Part shown: positions 1 to 8,346 of the stretch, piece by piece
Layout of the letters: each line of letters starts with the position of its first letter
How positions within the stretch are numbered: position 1 is the stretch's first letter
NCBI GenBank assembly: GCA_026993485.1
Contig: JALWSU010000446.1
Coordinates: 1-37,078 of the forward strand
Source of the DNA: Thiotrichaceae bacterium
GTDB taxonomy: Bacteria > Pseudomonadota > Gammaproteobacteria > Beggiatoales > Beggiatoaceae
Direction: 5' to 3'
DNA length: 37,078 nt
Made by a program: the position numbers and the translations under genes
The notes under the pieces: generated by a model
The model's input: only the letters and a program-made list of their open reading frames with translations
Told to the model about the DNA's origin: nothing
Database searches by the model: none

Positions 1-170
1 CCAAAGCAGCTAAACCTCCGAGGTTTTCAAAACCTCGGAGGTTTGACAAGGTAAGCTTAAACTCCAAAGCAGCTAAACCTCCGAGGTTTTCAAAACCTCG
101 GAGGTTTGACAAGGTAAGCTTAAACTCTAAAGCAGCTAAACCTCCGAGGTTTTCAAAACCTCGGAGGTTT
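1..170. repeat. 63-bp tandem array of double palindromes (2.7 copies)
   Basis: A 63-bp unit begins at 1, 64 and 127, and the third copy is cut after its palindrome. Each unit carries a 33-bp perfect inverted repeat (12-44, 75-107, 138-170) built from two sub-palindromes, AAACCT-CCG-AGGTTT and AAACCT-CGG-AGGTTT, joined by a single C. The 30-bp spacer between palindromes (GACAAGGTAAGCTTAAACT plus CCAAAGCAGCT) is nearly identical between copies. The array may continue upstream of the window. The same palindrome recurs at about a dozen other places in the window. Confidence 0.95.
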
Positions 171-783
171 AGACTTAAATTATTTTTCTGAAATACTATA
201 TTACTCCCCAAAAACCGCATCTTGCCCAATTTGGCAGGTTTTTCTTTTCAAAGTTCGCAAAATTTGTTTTGGTTCATGTAATTTCATTTTTACTCTGGAT
301 AGTAATCTATGTAATTGTTTTGTCGGTGATTGGCATAATATTACTACTAAATTTTCTCCGCCCGGCTATCATTGGCGGTAAATTGTAGGGAAATCTATCT
401 ACTTTTAAGGGATCGCCATATTCTTTGAGTGGGTATAAAAACTATAGCTGTTTATTAATTAGTATGATTACGATGATTAGCTTTGAAAGCTTCATTTTTC
501 AGCTTATCTTTGATAATTGAAATACAATCGGTTGGTTTGGATTTCAAGCTTCAATTAATTGTTTTAGCATTCTTTTCTTTAACCTCTTTTGTGAATATTT
601 GATCATTATAATAGGTTACACTTAACTTAATGGCATTGATTGAGCGACTACGGTTGGGACTTTCGATCGAAAGCGAGAAATCTTAACAGGACTCTAGTTG
701 CAATTCTTCTGAGTTATCAACAGAGAGCGAATTACCTGATAATATCCAGCTTTGTCTAACTTTTTAGGAGCAGCAGAAAGGCT
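171..783. other. Long non-coding stretch upstream of the cytochrome gene
   Basis: No intact gene is visible. The first 30 bases (AGACTTAAATT, then GAAATACTATA) also follow the palindrome at 30606, so they are part of that repeat. On the minus strand a 44-codon open stretch (about 435 down to 302) has no convincing start; I do not recognise its product, and it may be a gene remnant. A TATAAT hexamer at 607-612 could be a -10 box for the cytochrome gene, but no good -35 box is visible. Confidence 0.5.
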
Positions 784-2475
784 ATGACGACTAACCGCAG
801 TTTAGCAACTAAAACTCAAAAAATTACAATCTTCTTAATCATCTTATTGATTTTAAGCATCTTATTTTATAAGCTTCTTTATCCGTTGATTTTTGAATCT
901 TATACTGGTGTAGTCAATGTAGAACTTAGTTATGAGAATAGCGTCAAACTTAGTGATAGTGAATTTGAGGCTTTGGCAAACGAATTAACTTATCAAAGCT
1001 GTTGTGAAAAAGCGGCTGAAATCGTGGGAACTGAAGAGAATGATTTTAGCCGTCAGATCAAAATCAATTTGTTAATGAATACGCCTTCTTTTCGACAACT
1101 AACTGATTTCAAACATATTGAATACTTCCGTGATGCGGGGATTCGCCAATATGAGGGGCCCAAAACCTGTTTACAGTGCCATCCAACTATGAAGCTACAT
1201 CATGCTGATGGCACTACCACGAAGGTAAATACTTTAGATGATGTTGTTAATTCCGTGCATTTTAAGTTTCAAACTTCTGCTTCTGGATTTTCAACTTATG
1301 GTTATGACGGTCGTCAAGTGAATTTCGGCGATAGGCATTCGATTCCAGTAGGTAAAATTAACCGCGCTTGTGGTATTCCTGGTAGTTTTTCTTGGACTGG
1401 CTGGGCAGAGTTAATCAAATCAAAACCAGCTCATGGTAAGATTGAGATACGCAGCGAAGGTTGTGGACAATGTCATATTGGTGGTAACTATCATCCAGCA
1501 ACTGAGAAAATGATGCCAGTAGGTGATGTACCAGAAAAAACTAAGCAAGGTATTGATTGCCTGATTTGTCACGCCGCAAAATATGATATGAATCAACGTT
1601 ATGTCATTAAAGATGATTATGGGCGGCGTTGGAATCAAGATCGTAGTATGAAAGCCGCCATGAGTGTTGGAAAACCCACTAGCAAAAATTGTTTAAACTG
1701 CCATCAGCACAATATGGGAGGGGATACTTATAAATATAATGTCGCCGCTAAATCGCTGGGGTATAAAAATAGACGTTTATTACACTCTGGAGCTAAACGG
1801 GGTAATCCTTTTAGTGTTGAAGCTGATGTACATGCGGCTGCTGGATTGATTTGCACTGATTGCCATGTTCCTGAAGGGCATAAAATTCCGCGAGGGCGAT
1901 TAGGAGTTGATTTGGTTGCCAATGACTTACCAAGCAAAGCGGTATCCTGTCAAACCTGTCATACCGCAACACCGCACATTAGATCCAAAGATCAAGTTAT
2001 ATTAAATGGACATATAGCTAAACTGGCTTGTGAAACTTGCCATATTACTCATCTGCAAGCTAATAACGTCGTGTTAAGAGATTGGATACATCCAACTTGG
2101 AATGCAGAAGAAGGCATTTATATACCAACAGACATTTATTTATCTGGAGAAGTCGGCAAAGGTTTTAGCTTCTTATGGCTAAATGGCAATGGTACCTTTT
2201 TAGCTAACGCTTTGGGAAATAATCCAAATAAGTCAAATAGTTATAATCCATTAATGCAACAATTGGCTGTTATAGATAATCCCGAAGTAATTGCAGCTAT
2301 ACGCGCTAAGGCGATAGAACTCCAAAAAATTTATTCTGATATTGACGTAGAAAAATATGTCAAAGCGGCTACGAAACCCTTAACTCAGCTTACTCCAACC
2401 ATGCTGAAAAAACGCCGCCAAATGATTCGGGACAACTTGCGTCCAGTAATGAATCAAGGCAAAAGTAAAATCTAA
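784..2475 (+). CDS. Membrane-anchored seven-haem c-type cytochrome
   Basis: The 563-residue product has one hydrophobic N-terminal segment (about residues 14-38) that should anchor it to the inner membrane or export it to the periplasm. Seven canonical CXXCH haem sites follow: CLQCH 129, CGQCH 227, CLICH 259, CLNCH 303, CTDCH 357, CQTCH 389 and CETCH 416. The spacing and the GVDLVANDLP-to-CQTCH and NGH-to-CETCH blocks resemble multihaem periplasmic cytochromes of the octahaem tetrathionate/nitrite/hydroxylamine group, but I see no eighth haem site and no CXXCK. An unusual CC pair at 73-74 lies in the N-terminal domain. It likely carries electrons or reduces a nitrogen or sulfur compound; the substrate cannot be told from sequence. 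TAGGAG at 765-770 is a plausible ribosome site. The last ~35 codons are repeated, degraded, at 5161-5265. Confidence 0.85.
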   Translation: MTTNRSLATKTQKITIFLIILLILSILFYKLLYPLIFESYTGVVNVELSYENSVKLSDSEFEALANELTYQSCCEKAAEIVGTEENDFSRQIKINLLMNTPSFRQLTDFKHIEYFRDAGIRQYEGPKTCLQCHPTMKLHHADGTTTKVNTLDDVVNSVHFKFQTSASGFSTYGYDGRQVNFGDRHSIPVGKINRACGIPGSFSWTGWAELIKSKPAHGKIEIRSEGCGQCHIGGNYHPATEKMMPVGDVPEKTKQGIDCLICHAAKYDMNQRYVIKDDYGRRWNQDRSMKAAMSVGKPTSKNCLNCHQHNMGGDTYKYNVAAKSLGYKNRRLLHSGAKRGNPFSVEADVHAAAGLICTDCHVPEGHKIPRGRLGVDLVANDLPSKAVSCQTCHTATPHIRSKDQVILNGHIAKLACETCHITHLQANNVVLRDWIHPTWNAEEGIYIPTDIYLSGEVGKGFSFLWLNGNGTFLANALGNNPNKSNSYNPLMQQLAVIDNPEVIAAIRAKAIELQKIYSDIDVEKYVKAATKPLTQLTPTMLKKRRQMIRDNLRPVMNQGKSKI

Positions 2476-2497
2476 ATGTCATACAACCAATGGGATT

Positions 2498-2575
2498 ATG
2501 GATTTTAAATTGTTGGGTTATTCGGCAAAGCGGGTTGAGGAATTGGAACATTTGCCGGAGTTGTATAGCTATTGA
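2498..2575 (+). other. Possible 25-codon ORF or gene scrap
   Basis: An ATG-started frame of 25 residues (MDFKLLGYSAKRVEELEHLP...) ends in TGA just before the palindrome cluster. The frame is open backwards past the ATG into the end of the cytochrome gene. There is no ribosome site. The peptide is hydrophilic and looks like real protein (K/E-rich helix), so it could be a captured C-terminus rather than a gene. Not recognised. Confidence 0.25.
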
Positions 2576-2590
2576 TCAATAAGCGTAGCT

Positions 2591-2817
2591 AAACCTCCGA
2601 GGTTTTGAAAACCTTGGAGGTTTGATTTTAAGGCTTTATTTAAGCCAAACCTGCCAGGTTTTTAAAACCTGGCAGGTTTTCTAGGTGTATTTTAGGTGTA
2701 TTTTATGCAGTCGGTTAACGCTATATTTAAGCCAAACCTGACAGGTTTTTAAAACCTGTCAGGTTTTTTCAGTTGTATTTTCAAAGACCTCCGAGGTTTT
2801 GAAAACCTCGGAGGTCT
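2591..2817. repeat. Cluster of four double palindromes
   Basis: Four copies lie at 2591-2623 (triplets CCG and, with one mismatch, TGG), 2647-2679 (GCC/GGC), 2734-2766 (GAC/GTC) and 2785-2817 (CCG/CGG, with outer AGA/TCT instead of AAA/TTT). All have the plan AAACCT-NNN-AGGTTT, a short join, then AAACCT-N'N'N'-AGGTTT. Between copies are shared spacers (GATTTTAAGGCTT...TTTAAGCC; GTGTATTTTATGCAGTCGG then TTAACGCTATAT) that recur near 5327 and 19840. This cluster borders the truncated 5' end of the NERD/dynamin pseudogene. Confidence 0.93.
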
Positions 2818-2872
2818 GAGTTTAAGGGATTGGAGATCATAGTTGCTGGTCTTTGTCATAAAAATTTGTTAA

Positions 2873-5140
2873 TATACTTGCCATGTAATTAAACTGCCTA
2901 TAACTGACAGTAAAGGCTTTATAATCGAACCCGATTTTATTTTGTTTGGTCCCAATGTCTGCATTATTCTTGAAGTTAAAAATTGGACAAACTTTGGACC
3001 TGATGGACGTGGTGGACTGATATTATTTGATGTTTACGGGAATCCATACAAATCTGTTCTCAATCCGCTACGGCAGGCACGTAATTATCAATTTGTTTTG
3101 ATGAAACATTTACAAAGAAATTCACTTAGTCCACTGTTTCATCAAAATGGTTACTATAAAGGAAAACTCTATTTTCCAATAATCCATGCTTTAGCCTTTA
3201 TTCATAAATCATGGGCGGATTGTCAGGATGAAATTTATGCAATGTTGGGTGAGCCTCAAGCACCAATCCTAACTAGAGCTGATTTTCTACAAGCAAACAG
3301 ACTACATAATTGTTTGGAGTCATTGCCTAGACCTTTTGAAATTTTACCTGAGATGCGTCAAGAACACCTTTTGCGTGCTAATGTATTTGCAAAATCACTG
3401 TTTCCACCTCTTAATCTTGGGGATATTTCAGGAATATCAAAAATGCAACAAGAAAAATTAACCATTGGTAATGAACTAGAACTCTTTAGTTCTAATGTAT
3501 CTAAATTGATTTCTATATTAAAAAAAGCACAAGGAGACTTTAAAGAACTAGAAAAAGGATGTCCTAAAATTATTGATGATCTACCAAAAGTTATTCAACG
3601 CTTACATGATGAGCAAAGTTCTGGGCTGAAAATGGCTGTGTTTGGTGGCTTTTCTGCTGGTAAGTCGTCATTAATCAATGCACTAAAAATATATATGACA
3701 ATGAAGTCGAAAATCGTTTAAATGAGGTAACTGATGCACTCACACAAGCAGAAAATGATCTAAAGCTAAGCCAATCAGAACGGCGTGAAATAGAGCTATA
3801 TATGAATAAAGTAGATGTTCTACTAACAAAGCTTAGATCGCATTTGCATTCATTAATTCCTAAACCAACACCAGAAACAGCTTGATAGAACCAATGCCAT
3901 TAGCAGGATTGATGAGGTGCAGGAAGAAGATAAATTAGATGCTTGGAAACCTTATGCAAAAAAAGTTTTAGAACAATTGAACTGGCAAGGTCATTATTTT
4001 GGTATTTCTGCATTGTGTACACAGTACGCCAGACTTATGCAGAAAAAGAATTTAAGTTCTAGGGAACGCCGCAAATTTGAAAAAGTTGCTATGCAGCCAG
4101 AACCTCTTAACCCTGATGACAATCTTAGATTATCTGGCGTTGCTGCATTGGAAAATACATTTATAAAACCGCAAATTGCTACATATTTAGTAACGGATAT
4201 TCAGTTATATTGTGATGGTATTAGTAAGATACTTGATGATCTGGTTTTTAAAATTCATAAGCTCAAAGATAAAACTCTACAACAAAAAATCGAATCAATC
4301 CGTAGTTCCTATCATTCAACATTATCTACTGTTTTAAGATCAGAGCATGAGAAAGGAAAGCAAGTAATTAATCTGACTTATAAAAAATTACTAAGCGAGC
4401 ATCAACAATGGTTTAAAGATATTGAAAACAGCAGAAAGCGTGAAGAATCTCGTCTTATTGTACTCTTAAAACAATTCCAATTCGCTATCCAACGTGATTA
4501 TCTATTGGGTAAATTTGCTAATACGCTTGCACATAAAATGCTTACGCCATTTAAGATTATAGTACATAATAGTTACTCAGCAATTTTGAAGCTTTTTAGG
4601 AAAAAATATCACTTTCTACCACTTAAAGTAAATCTGGAACGCACTGAGGATTTATTTAATCAAATCAAAGAAAAAACGGGTATATCTCATAAGAATTATT
4701 TACACATAAATTTAAACTCCAAAAAAATTGCACCACAGCTTTTTCATAATTTAGGATATTATGGCGAAGTCCGAAAACAAGGAATAGGCTATATTGGTGA
4801 AGTTATGATACAAACAAGCAATAAAGAAATGCGCTGGCTAATGAGTTATTATCAAAAATATGGGCTTAAGAACGGCAATACGGCATTGCATCGTGATATA
4901 CAAAAATGGAGTCGGATAGATCGTATCAAAATCAAGAATTATCATTTGGAAACCTCAAGACTACTCAATGTTTCTTTTGATAATCTTCACAAAGAACTAG
5001 AGGATAAATTTCAGGAAATAGAAAGCTATATTCAGCAATATGAAAGCAAATATGATGAAATGTTATGTCATATATCTGTTATACGATCATCTATTGATAA
5101 CCTACTTCATCTAATAAAAAATAGTCATTTATGGACATGA
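2873..5140 (+). pseudogene. Broken NERD-domain / dynamin-like GTPase gene
   Basis: The reading frame opens at 2873 after a TAA, with no ATG before a NERD-like nuclease segment (PDFILF followed by ILEVKNW, the D...ExK pattern). A TTG at 2942 is the only start-like codon and lies inside the domain, so the 5' end seems lost. A P-loop follows (FGGFSAGKSSLINAL, codons ending near 3687), as in dynamin-like/BDLP GTPases. Directly after it the frame shifts: 3688-3884 reads in another frame as a coiled-coil stretch (NEVENRLNEVTDALTQAEND...) ending in TGA. From about 3880 a third frame resumes (TNAISRIDEVQEEDKLDAW...YFGISAL, like the G4/G5 end of the GTPase) and runs through a 400-residue helical tail to 5140. 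Most of the G2-G3 region is missing. I read this as one decayed gene. The family remodels membranes or acts in stress or phage defence; this copy is unlikely to work. Confidence 0.8.
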
Positions 5141-5160
5141 ATTGGCAATATCATCAAGGT

Positions 5161-5265
5161 ATAGAACAATTTATCCTGATATTGACGCAGAAAAATATGT
5201 CAAAGCGGCTCCCAACCCCTTAACCCTTAACCCAACTTACCCCTGCCATGCTGAAAAATTTTAAG
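5161..5265 (+). repeat. Degraded second copy of the cytochrome gene 3' end
   Basis: This stretch matches 2314-2411, inside the cytochrome gene: TTATCCTGATATTGACG against TTATTCTGATATTGACG, then GAAAAATATGTCAAAGCGGCT identical in both, and CCATGCTGAAAAA in both. The copy keeps the frame for DAEKYVKAAPNPLT and then shifts. It is followed, as at the first site, by AAGCGTAGCT and a double palindrome, so gene end and repeat were duplicated together. Confidence 0.85.
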
Positions 5266-5283
5266 TCTAAGTCTAAACGAATT

Positions 5284-5370
5284 AAGCGTAGCTAAACCTC
5301 CGAGGTTTTGAAAACCTCGGAGGTTTGATTTTAAGGCTTGATTTAAGCCAAACCTGACAGGTTTTTTTTC
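5284..5370. repeat. Double palindrome plus half palindrome
   Basis: A perfect CCG/CGG double palindrome (5294-5326) is followed by GATTTTAAGGCTTGATTTAAGCC and a half copy with GAC (5349-5367) whose right arm is missing. The order matches 2581-2766. The rest of the gap up to 5441 holds nothing I recognise. No clear ribosome site precedes the next gene. Confidence 0.85.
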
Positions 5371-5441
5371 CGATATAAATTTAGGCAAAAGCCGATATGT
5401 ATGTCATTTCCTTTAAATAACCTGAATTAAAAACAACAAAA

Positions 5442-6353
5442 ATGTCTAAACACAAACTAAATGAATGGTTTATAGCAACTAGACCCCAATTTTTTACGGT
5501 AATTATTTTACCAATTTTATTAGGAACTGCTGTTGCTTGGCATTTCGAGAATGTCTTTTTTCCCCTGTATTTTGGTTTATCCTTAATCGCTGGCGTTTTT
5601 CTTCATGCCAGCATTAATTTGCTGAATGATTATTTTGATTATTTGAATAAAAGTGATGAGTTTAACACCGCTCCATTGTCTCCATTTGCTGGCGGTAGTC
5701 GTATGATTCAAAAGGGGATTTTTAGTCATACTACGATTCACCATTATGGATTATTTTTATTGCTGATTGCAATTAGTATTGGCTTATTTTTAGTTTGGGC
5801 GCGAGGTTTGCCGTTATTATGGATAGGTTTAATCGGGGTATTATCTGGTTATCTGTATTCTGCACCACCGTTTTTTTTACAAAGTCGCGGATTAGGCGAA
5901 TTATTAGTTGGTTTAAATTTTGGCGTGTTGGCGGTATTAGGTGCATATTATGTACAAACCCAACAGATTAGTATAATCGCTGTGATTGCCGCTTTACCGC
6001 TGACTTTTTTAGTCGCGGCTATTGTTTATATTAATGAATTTCCTGATTATCATCCAGATAAACAAGCTGGTAAAAATACTTTAATAGTTCGGCTTGGGCA
6101 AAAACGCGCTCGCCCAATTTATGCGCTATTAATTGTTTTGAGTTTTTTCGCTATCGTTTTGGGAGTGGTTTTTGAAAGTTTACCTATTTATAGTCTTGTA
6201 GCTTTATTGACTTTGCCATTGGGCTATTTGGCGATTAAAACCCTTTATACTTGTTATAATAAAAAAACTGCTTTAATTCCAGCGATTAAAAATACGATTA
6301 TGTTACATACTTTGGTGAGTATTTTAGTGATTTTGACTTTTGTTATTAAATAG
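5442..6353 (+). CDS. UbiA/MenA-family polyprenyltransferase
   Basis: The 303-residue protein is an integral membrane enzyme with about eight or nine hydrophobic segments. It carries both Asp-rich motifs of the UbiA superfamily: NDYFDYLNKSDE at 62-73, followed by PFAGGSRMIQ, and DYHPD at 202-206 followed by KQAGKNTLIVRLG. These bind the Mg-prenyl diphosphate. The NLLNDYFD...GGSR pattern is closer to 1,4-dihydroxy-2-naphthoate prenyltransferase (MenA, menaquinone) than to UbiA, but no other quinone genes are nearby and the acceptor is uncertain. The length is normal. There is no strong ribosome site before the ATG. The TAG stop is the first three bases of a large hairpin, so the element at 6351 has probably fixed the 3' end of the gene. 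Single-gene unit. Confidence 0.85.
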   Translation: MSKHKLNEWFIATRPQFFTVIILPILLGTAVAWHFENVFFPLYFGLSLIAGVFLHASINLLNDYFDYLNKSDEFNTAPLSPFAGGSRMIQKGIFSHTTIHHYGLFLLLIAISIGLFLVWARGLPLLWIGLIGVLSGYLYSAPPFFLQSRGLGELLVGLNFGVLAVLGAYYVQTQQISIIAVIAALPLTFLVAAIVYINEFPDYHPDKQAGKNTLIVRLGQKRARPIYALLIVLSFFAIVLGVVFESLPIYSLVALLTLPLGYLAIKTLYTCYNKKTALIPAIKNTIMLHTLVSILVILTFVIK

Positions 6354-6503
6354 ACTTGTCCCTTAATAAACCTAGGGCGATGCCCTAGGCTAGTATATAT
6401 CACCCTTTCAGGGCTTGAACAAATTTTTCGTATAATACCAGCCCTGAAAGGGCGTGATATACCAGCCTAGGGCATCGCCCTAGGTTATTAAGGGACAAGT
6501 CTA
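6351..6503. repeat. 153-bp hairpin element overlapping the prenyltransferase stop codon
   Basis: The left arm (6351-6415) starts TAGACTTGTCCCTTAATAA and the right arm (6437-6503) ends TTATTAAGGGACAAGTCTA. Inside each arm is a small palindrome, CCTAGGGCGATGCCCTAGG, and another pair CACCCTTTCAGGGC / GCCCTGAAAGGGCGTG. The arms are almost fully complementary with a ~20-bp loop. It could act as a terminator for the upstream gene. A related TAGACTTGTCC end occurs at 18975. Confidence 0.9.
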
Positions 6504-6546
6504 ATAAGTATTGAAGCACAAAAAATTATCTGGGATTTTAAAAATT

Positions 6547-6607
6547 GGGCAACCACAAGGGATTGCCCCTACTACATAATGTAGGGGGCAATCCCTTGTG
6601 GTTGCCC
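6547..6607. repeat. GGGCAACC hairpin, copy 1
   Basis: The inverted repeat has arms GGGCAACCACAAGGGATTGC... (6547-6571) and the complement ending GGTTGCCC (6582-6607), around a 10-bp loop. Related copies lie at 26023, 27826, 31082 and 32395, and a decayed one at 10355. With the elements on each side it fills the 6354-6785 gap, which otherwise shows no gene. Confidence 0.9.
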
Positions 6608-6643
6608 GTATGGCAAAATCTCCAGAAAATCATGCTTCTTCAG

Positions 6644-6680
6644 ATAAAAAAAGCCCGTTTAAATGCACGGGCTTTTTTTT
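6644..6680. terminator. Bidirectional intrinsic terminator
   Basis: A run of A, then AAGCCCGT, a short loop TTAAAT, GCACGGGCTT and eight T. The stem is GC-rich with a U tract on either strand, so it can end transcription from the left (prenyltransferase) and stop read-through from the right. Confidence 0.8.
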
Positions 6681-6785
6681 GCCAAGTTTAGAATAAAAAA
6701 TATTTGAATTATTTCTTAAATATATTTAATATATATGAGAAATTAATTTAATTTACAGATATATTATCTTGATTTAACTCAAATT

Positions 6786-6938
6786 ATGTCTTATATACTT
6801 GATGCAATCAAAAAAACTGAACATGAGAATAACAGTTCTCAACTAATTGATTATGATATTGAAAATTCTAATAATAAATCTGTTTTGTTCTGGTTAAGTT
6901 TGATAATGTTGCTGCTCTTGCTTGTAGTGATATTTTAA
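6786..6938 (+). CDS. 50-residue GspB-N-like membrane microprotein
   Basis: The ORF encodes MSYILDAIKKTEHENNSSQL, a 10-residue acidic linker, then a hydrophobic segment (about residues 33-50, LFWLSLIMLLLLLVVIF) right up to the stop. The first 13 residues match the MSYILDALKKSE opening typical of GspB/ExeB accessory proteins of type II secretion. Those go on through a membrane segment to a long periplasmic domain, which is absent here. It may be a genuine cytoplasmic-peptide-plus-anchor microprotein or the stub of a truncated gspB. It ends 4 bp inside the convergent VKOR gene. There is no strong ribosome site, and no secretion genes are in the window. Confidence 0.6.
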   Translation: MSYILDAIKKTEHENNSSQLIDYDIENSNNKSVLFWLSLIMLLLLLVVIF

Positions 6939-7954
6939 TTTACAAGCCTGATTCGCCAAAATAATGTCGTCATAATAATTGCTGAGGCGAGACACCAAAT
7001 GCAACTCGCCCCAATGACAAAGGGTTCTAAAAAAGTCAGGTAAATGGAAAATAATATTCCGAATAGTGTGAGCATAAATAGGATTAATCGCCCAAGATTA
7101 GCAATTTTCTCGCTACTAAAATGAACTATGATCCATATTAATAGGATCGTCATATAAGCAATAACGCCAAATACTGAAAGATGTATCCCGAATAAATGGG
7201 AATATTCACTTTGTTGAACACTATTGCAGTCACTGACTGGCCCACAAATTGCGGTAACTTGAGCGGTTTCTATGTAGAGCATATAGCCCGATACTGCAAG
7301 CCCCATTAAGGCTAAAAACGCGATAATCCAGTCTCGTTGCAAACTGTTTGAGTGCTTGAAGTTTTGTTTGAAGTGGATGAGGCTATGTAACACAACAATA
7401 ATCATGGTTATAAGTACAATTATGGCTAAACTATTTCCAATAATATCATGTGTAAGTTTTTCATATAAGGTAGTAGCTTCTGCGTTTACATGATGAGTAT
7501 TGTCCGATGAGCTAGTGCCATTGTCTGTGGGATATGCTTCTACTTTTAAGCCTGGAATCTGTGGCCAATCTACTCCCCCTTGAGCTAAGAAACTTTCAAT
7601 CAATTTTGGAAATTGGCTAGGAATTTCATGTCCGCCTACTAAGACTTTATTACCAACAATTAATGCGGGTACGCCGAGACGATCCTTGGAGATATTGAAC
7701 TGCTTTACAGTTGCTTGATATAGCTGTTGTCCAGCCGCTAGGCGGACATTCACCGCCATAATATGTAATTGTTTGCCATACTTATCTATAAGTGGTGGTA
7801 AATCCTCAGAAATAACCTTTTGGCAATGGGGACAAGTTGGCGAATAAAATAATACCGCATGTATAACCGCAGCCTCAGCTCTGAGTGGTGCAAACTGTAA
7901 GAGGTTTACAATAACTATTATCCAAATTAAATTTAGCCAGCGTGGGTGACTCAT
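6935..7954 (-). CDS. Thioredoxin-VKOR fusion, disulfide-forming membrane protein
   Basis: The 339-residue protein begins with a signal/anchor segment (about 8-27), then a thioredoxin-like domain with CPHC at 41-44 and a conserved VPALIVGNKVLVGGHE strand. A membrane helix near 173-191 is followed by a vitamin K epoxide reductase domain with four helices: the loop pair C237/C243 (AICGPVSDCNSV) and the quinone-proximal CIWC at 318-321. VKOR passes electrons from the thioredoxin partner to quinone and so makes disulfides in the periplasm, replacing DsbB. Fusions best known from cyanobacteria have VKOR first; here thioredoxin comes first. A GGAG ribosome site lies 7 bp before the ATG. It stands alone, convergent with the microprotein. 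Confidence 0.9.
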   Translation of the reverse strand: MSHPRWLNLIWIIVIVNLLQFAPLRAEAAVIHAVLFYSPTCPHCQKVISEDLPPLIDKYGKQLHIMAVNVRLAAGQQLYQATVKQFNISKDRLGVPALIVGNKVLVGGHEIPSQFPKLIESFLAQGGVDWPQIPGLKVEAYPTDNGTSSSDNTHHVNAEATTLYEKLTHDIIGNSLAIIVLITMIIVVLHSLIHFKQNFKHSNSLQRDWIIAFLALMGLAVSGYMLYIETAQVTAICGPVSDCNSVQQSEYSHLFGIHLSVFGVIAYMTILLIWIIVHFSSEKIANLGRLILFMLTLFGILFSIYLTFLEPFVIGASCIWCLASAIIMTTLFWRIRLVN

Positions 7955-8089
7955 TTTTTACTCCGTTTCTTAATTATTAATTAAAGTTATAATGATACAT
8001 TATGTCATAAGGGATTAAAATACATCGCTAGTAGTATCTAAAAAAATGATTTTTTTATTTAAACTTTTACGCTATCATTGTTTTTAATT

Positions 8090-8269
8090 AGGAATTACGC
8101 ATTGACAAACGAATTGTTTTATTTTCTCCTTGGAATCCAAAGCTTTAGCTTTGGACCGTCCAAACGAAGTAAGCGTAGCTAAGGCTTTGGACTCCAAGTA
8201 TATAAATTTTAACAGTTTGTTTTTATTTAAAAAACCTAAAAAACTTCTGCTGTCAGTGCGTAAGTCCTA
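8090..8269. mobile_element. MITE family A copy (GGACTTACGCA ends)
   Basis: The left end is AGGAATTACGCATTGACAAA and the right end is TGTCAGTGCGTAAGTCCTA, an imperfect terminal inverted repeat. Inside is TTGGAATCCAAAGCTTTAGC facing its complement GCTTTGGACTCCAAG, with the GAAGTAAGCGTAGC word between them. There is no coding capacity. The family recurs whole at 33363, 35023 and 36571 and in part at 14793, 18998 and 19606. It occupies most of the 7955-8346 gap. Confidence 0.85.
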
Positions 8270-8346
8270 AGTCCTATTAATGTATTTTTTGGGGAAGTAC
8301 AGTCTATAATTAACAATTATAGTATATAAGGAGGATTTTCTAATCC

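Noticed and set aside
1-170. CRISPR array
   Set aside because: Period 63 with palindromic units, but the spacers are identical rather than unique, there are fewer than three full units and no cas genes.
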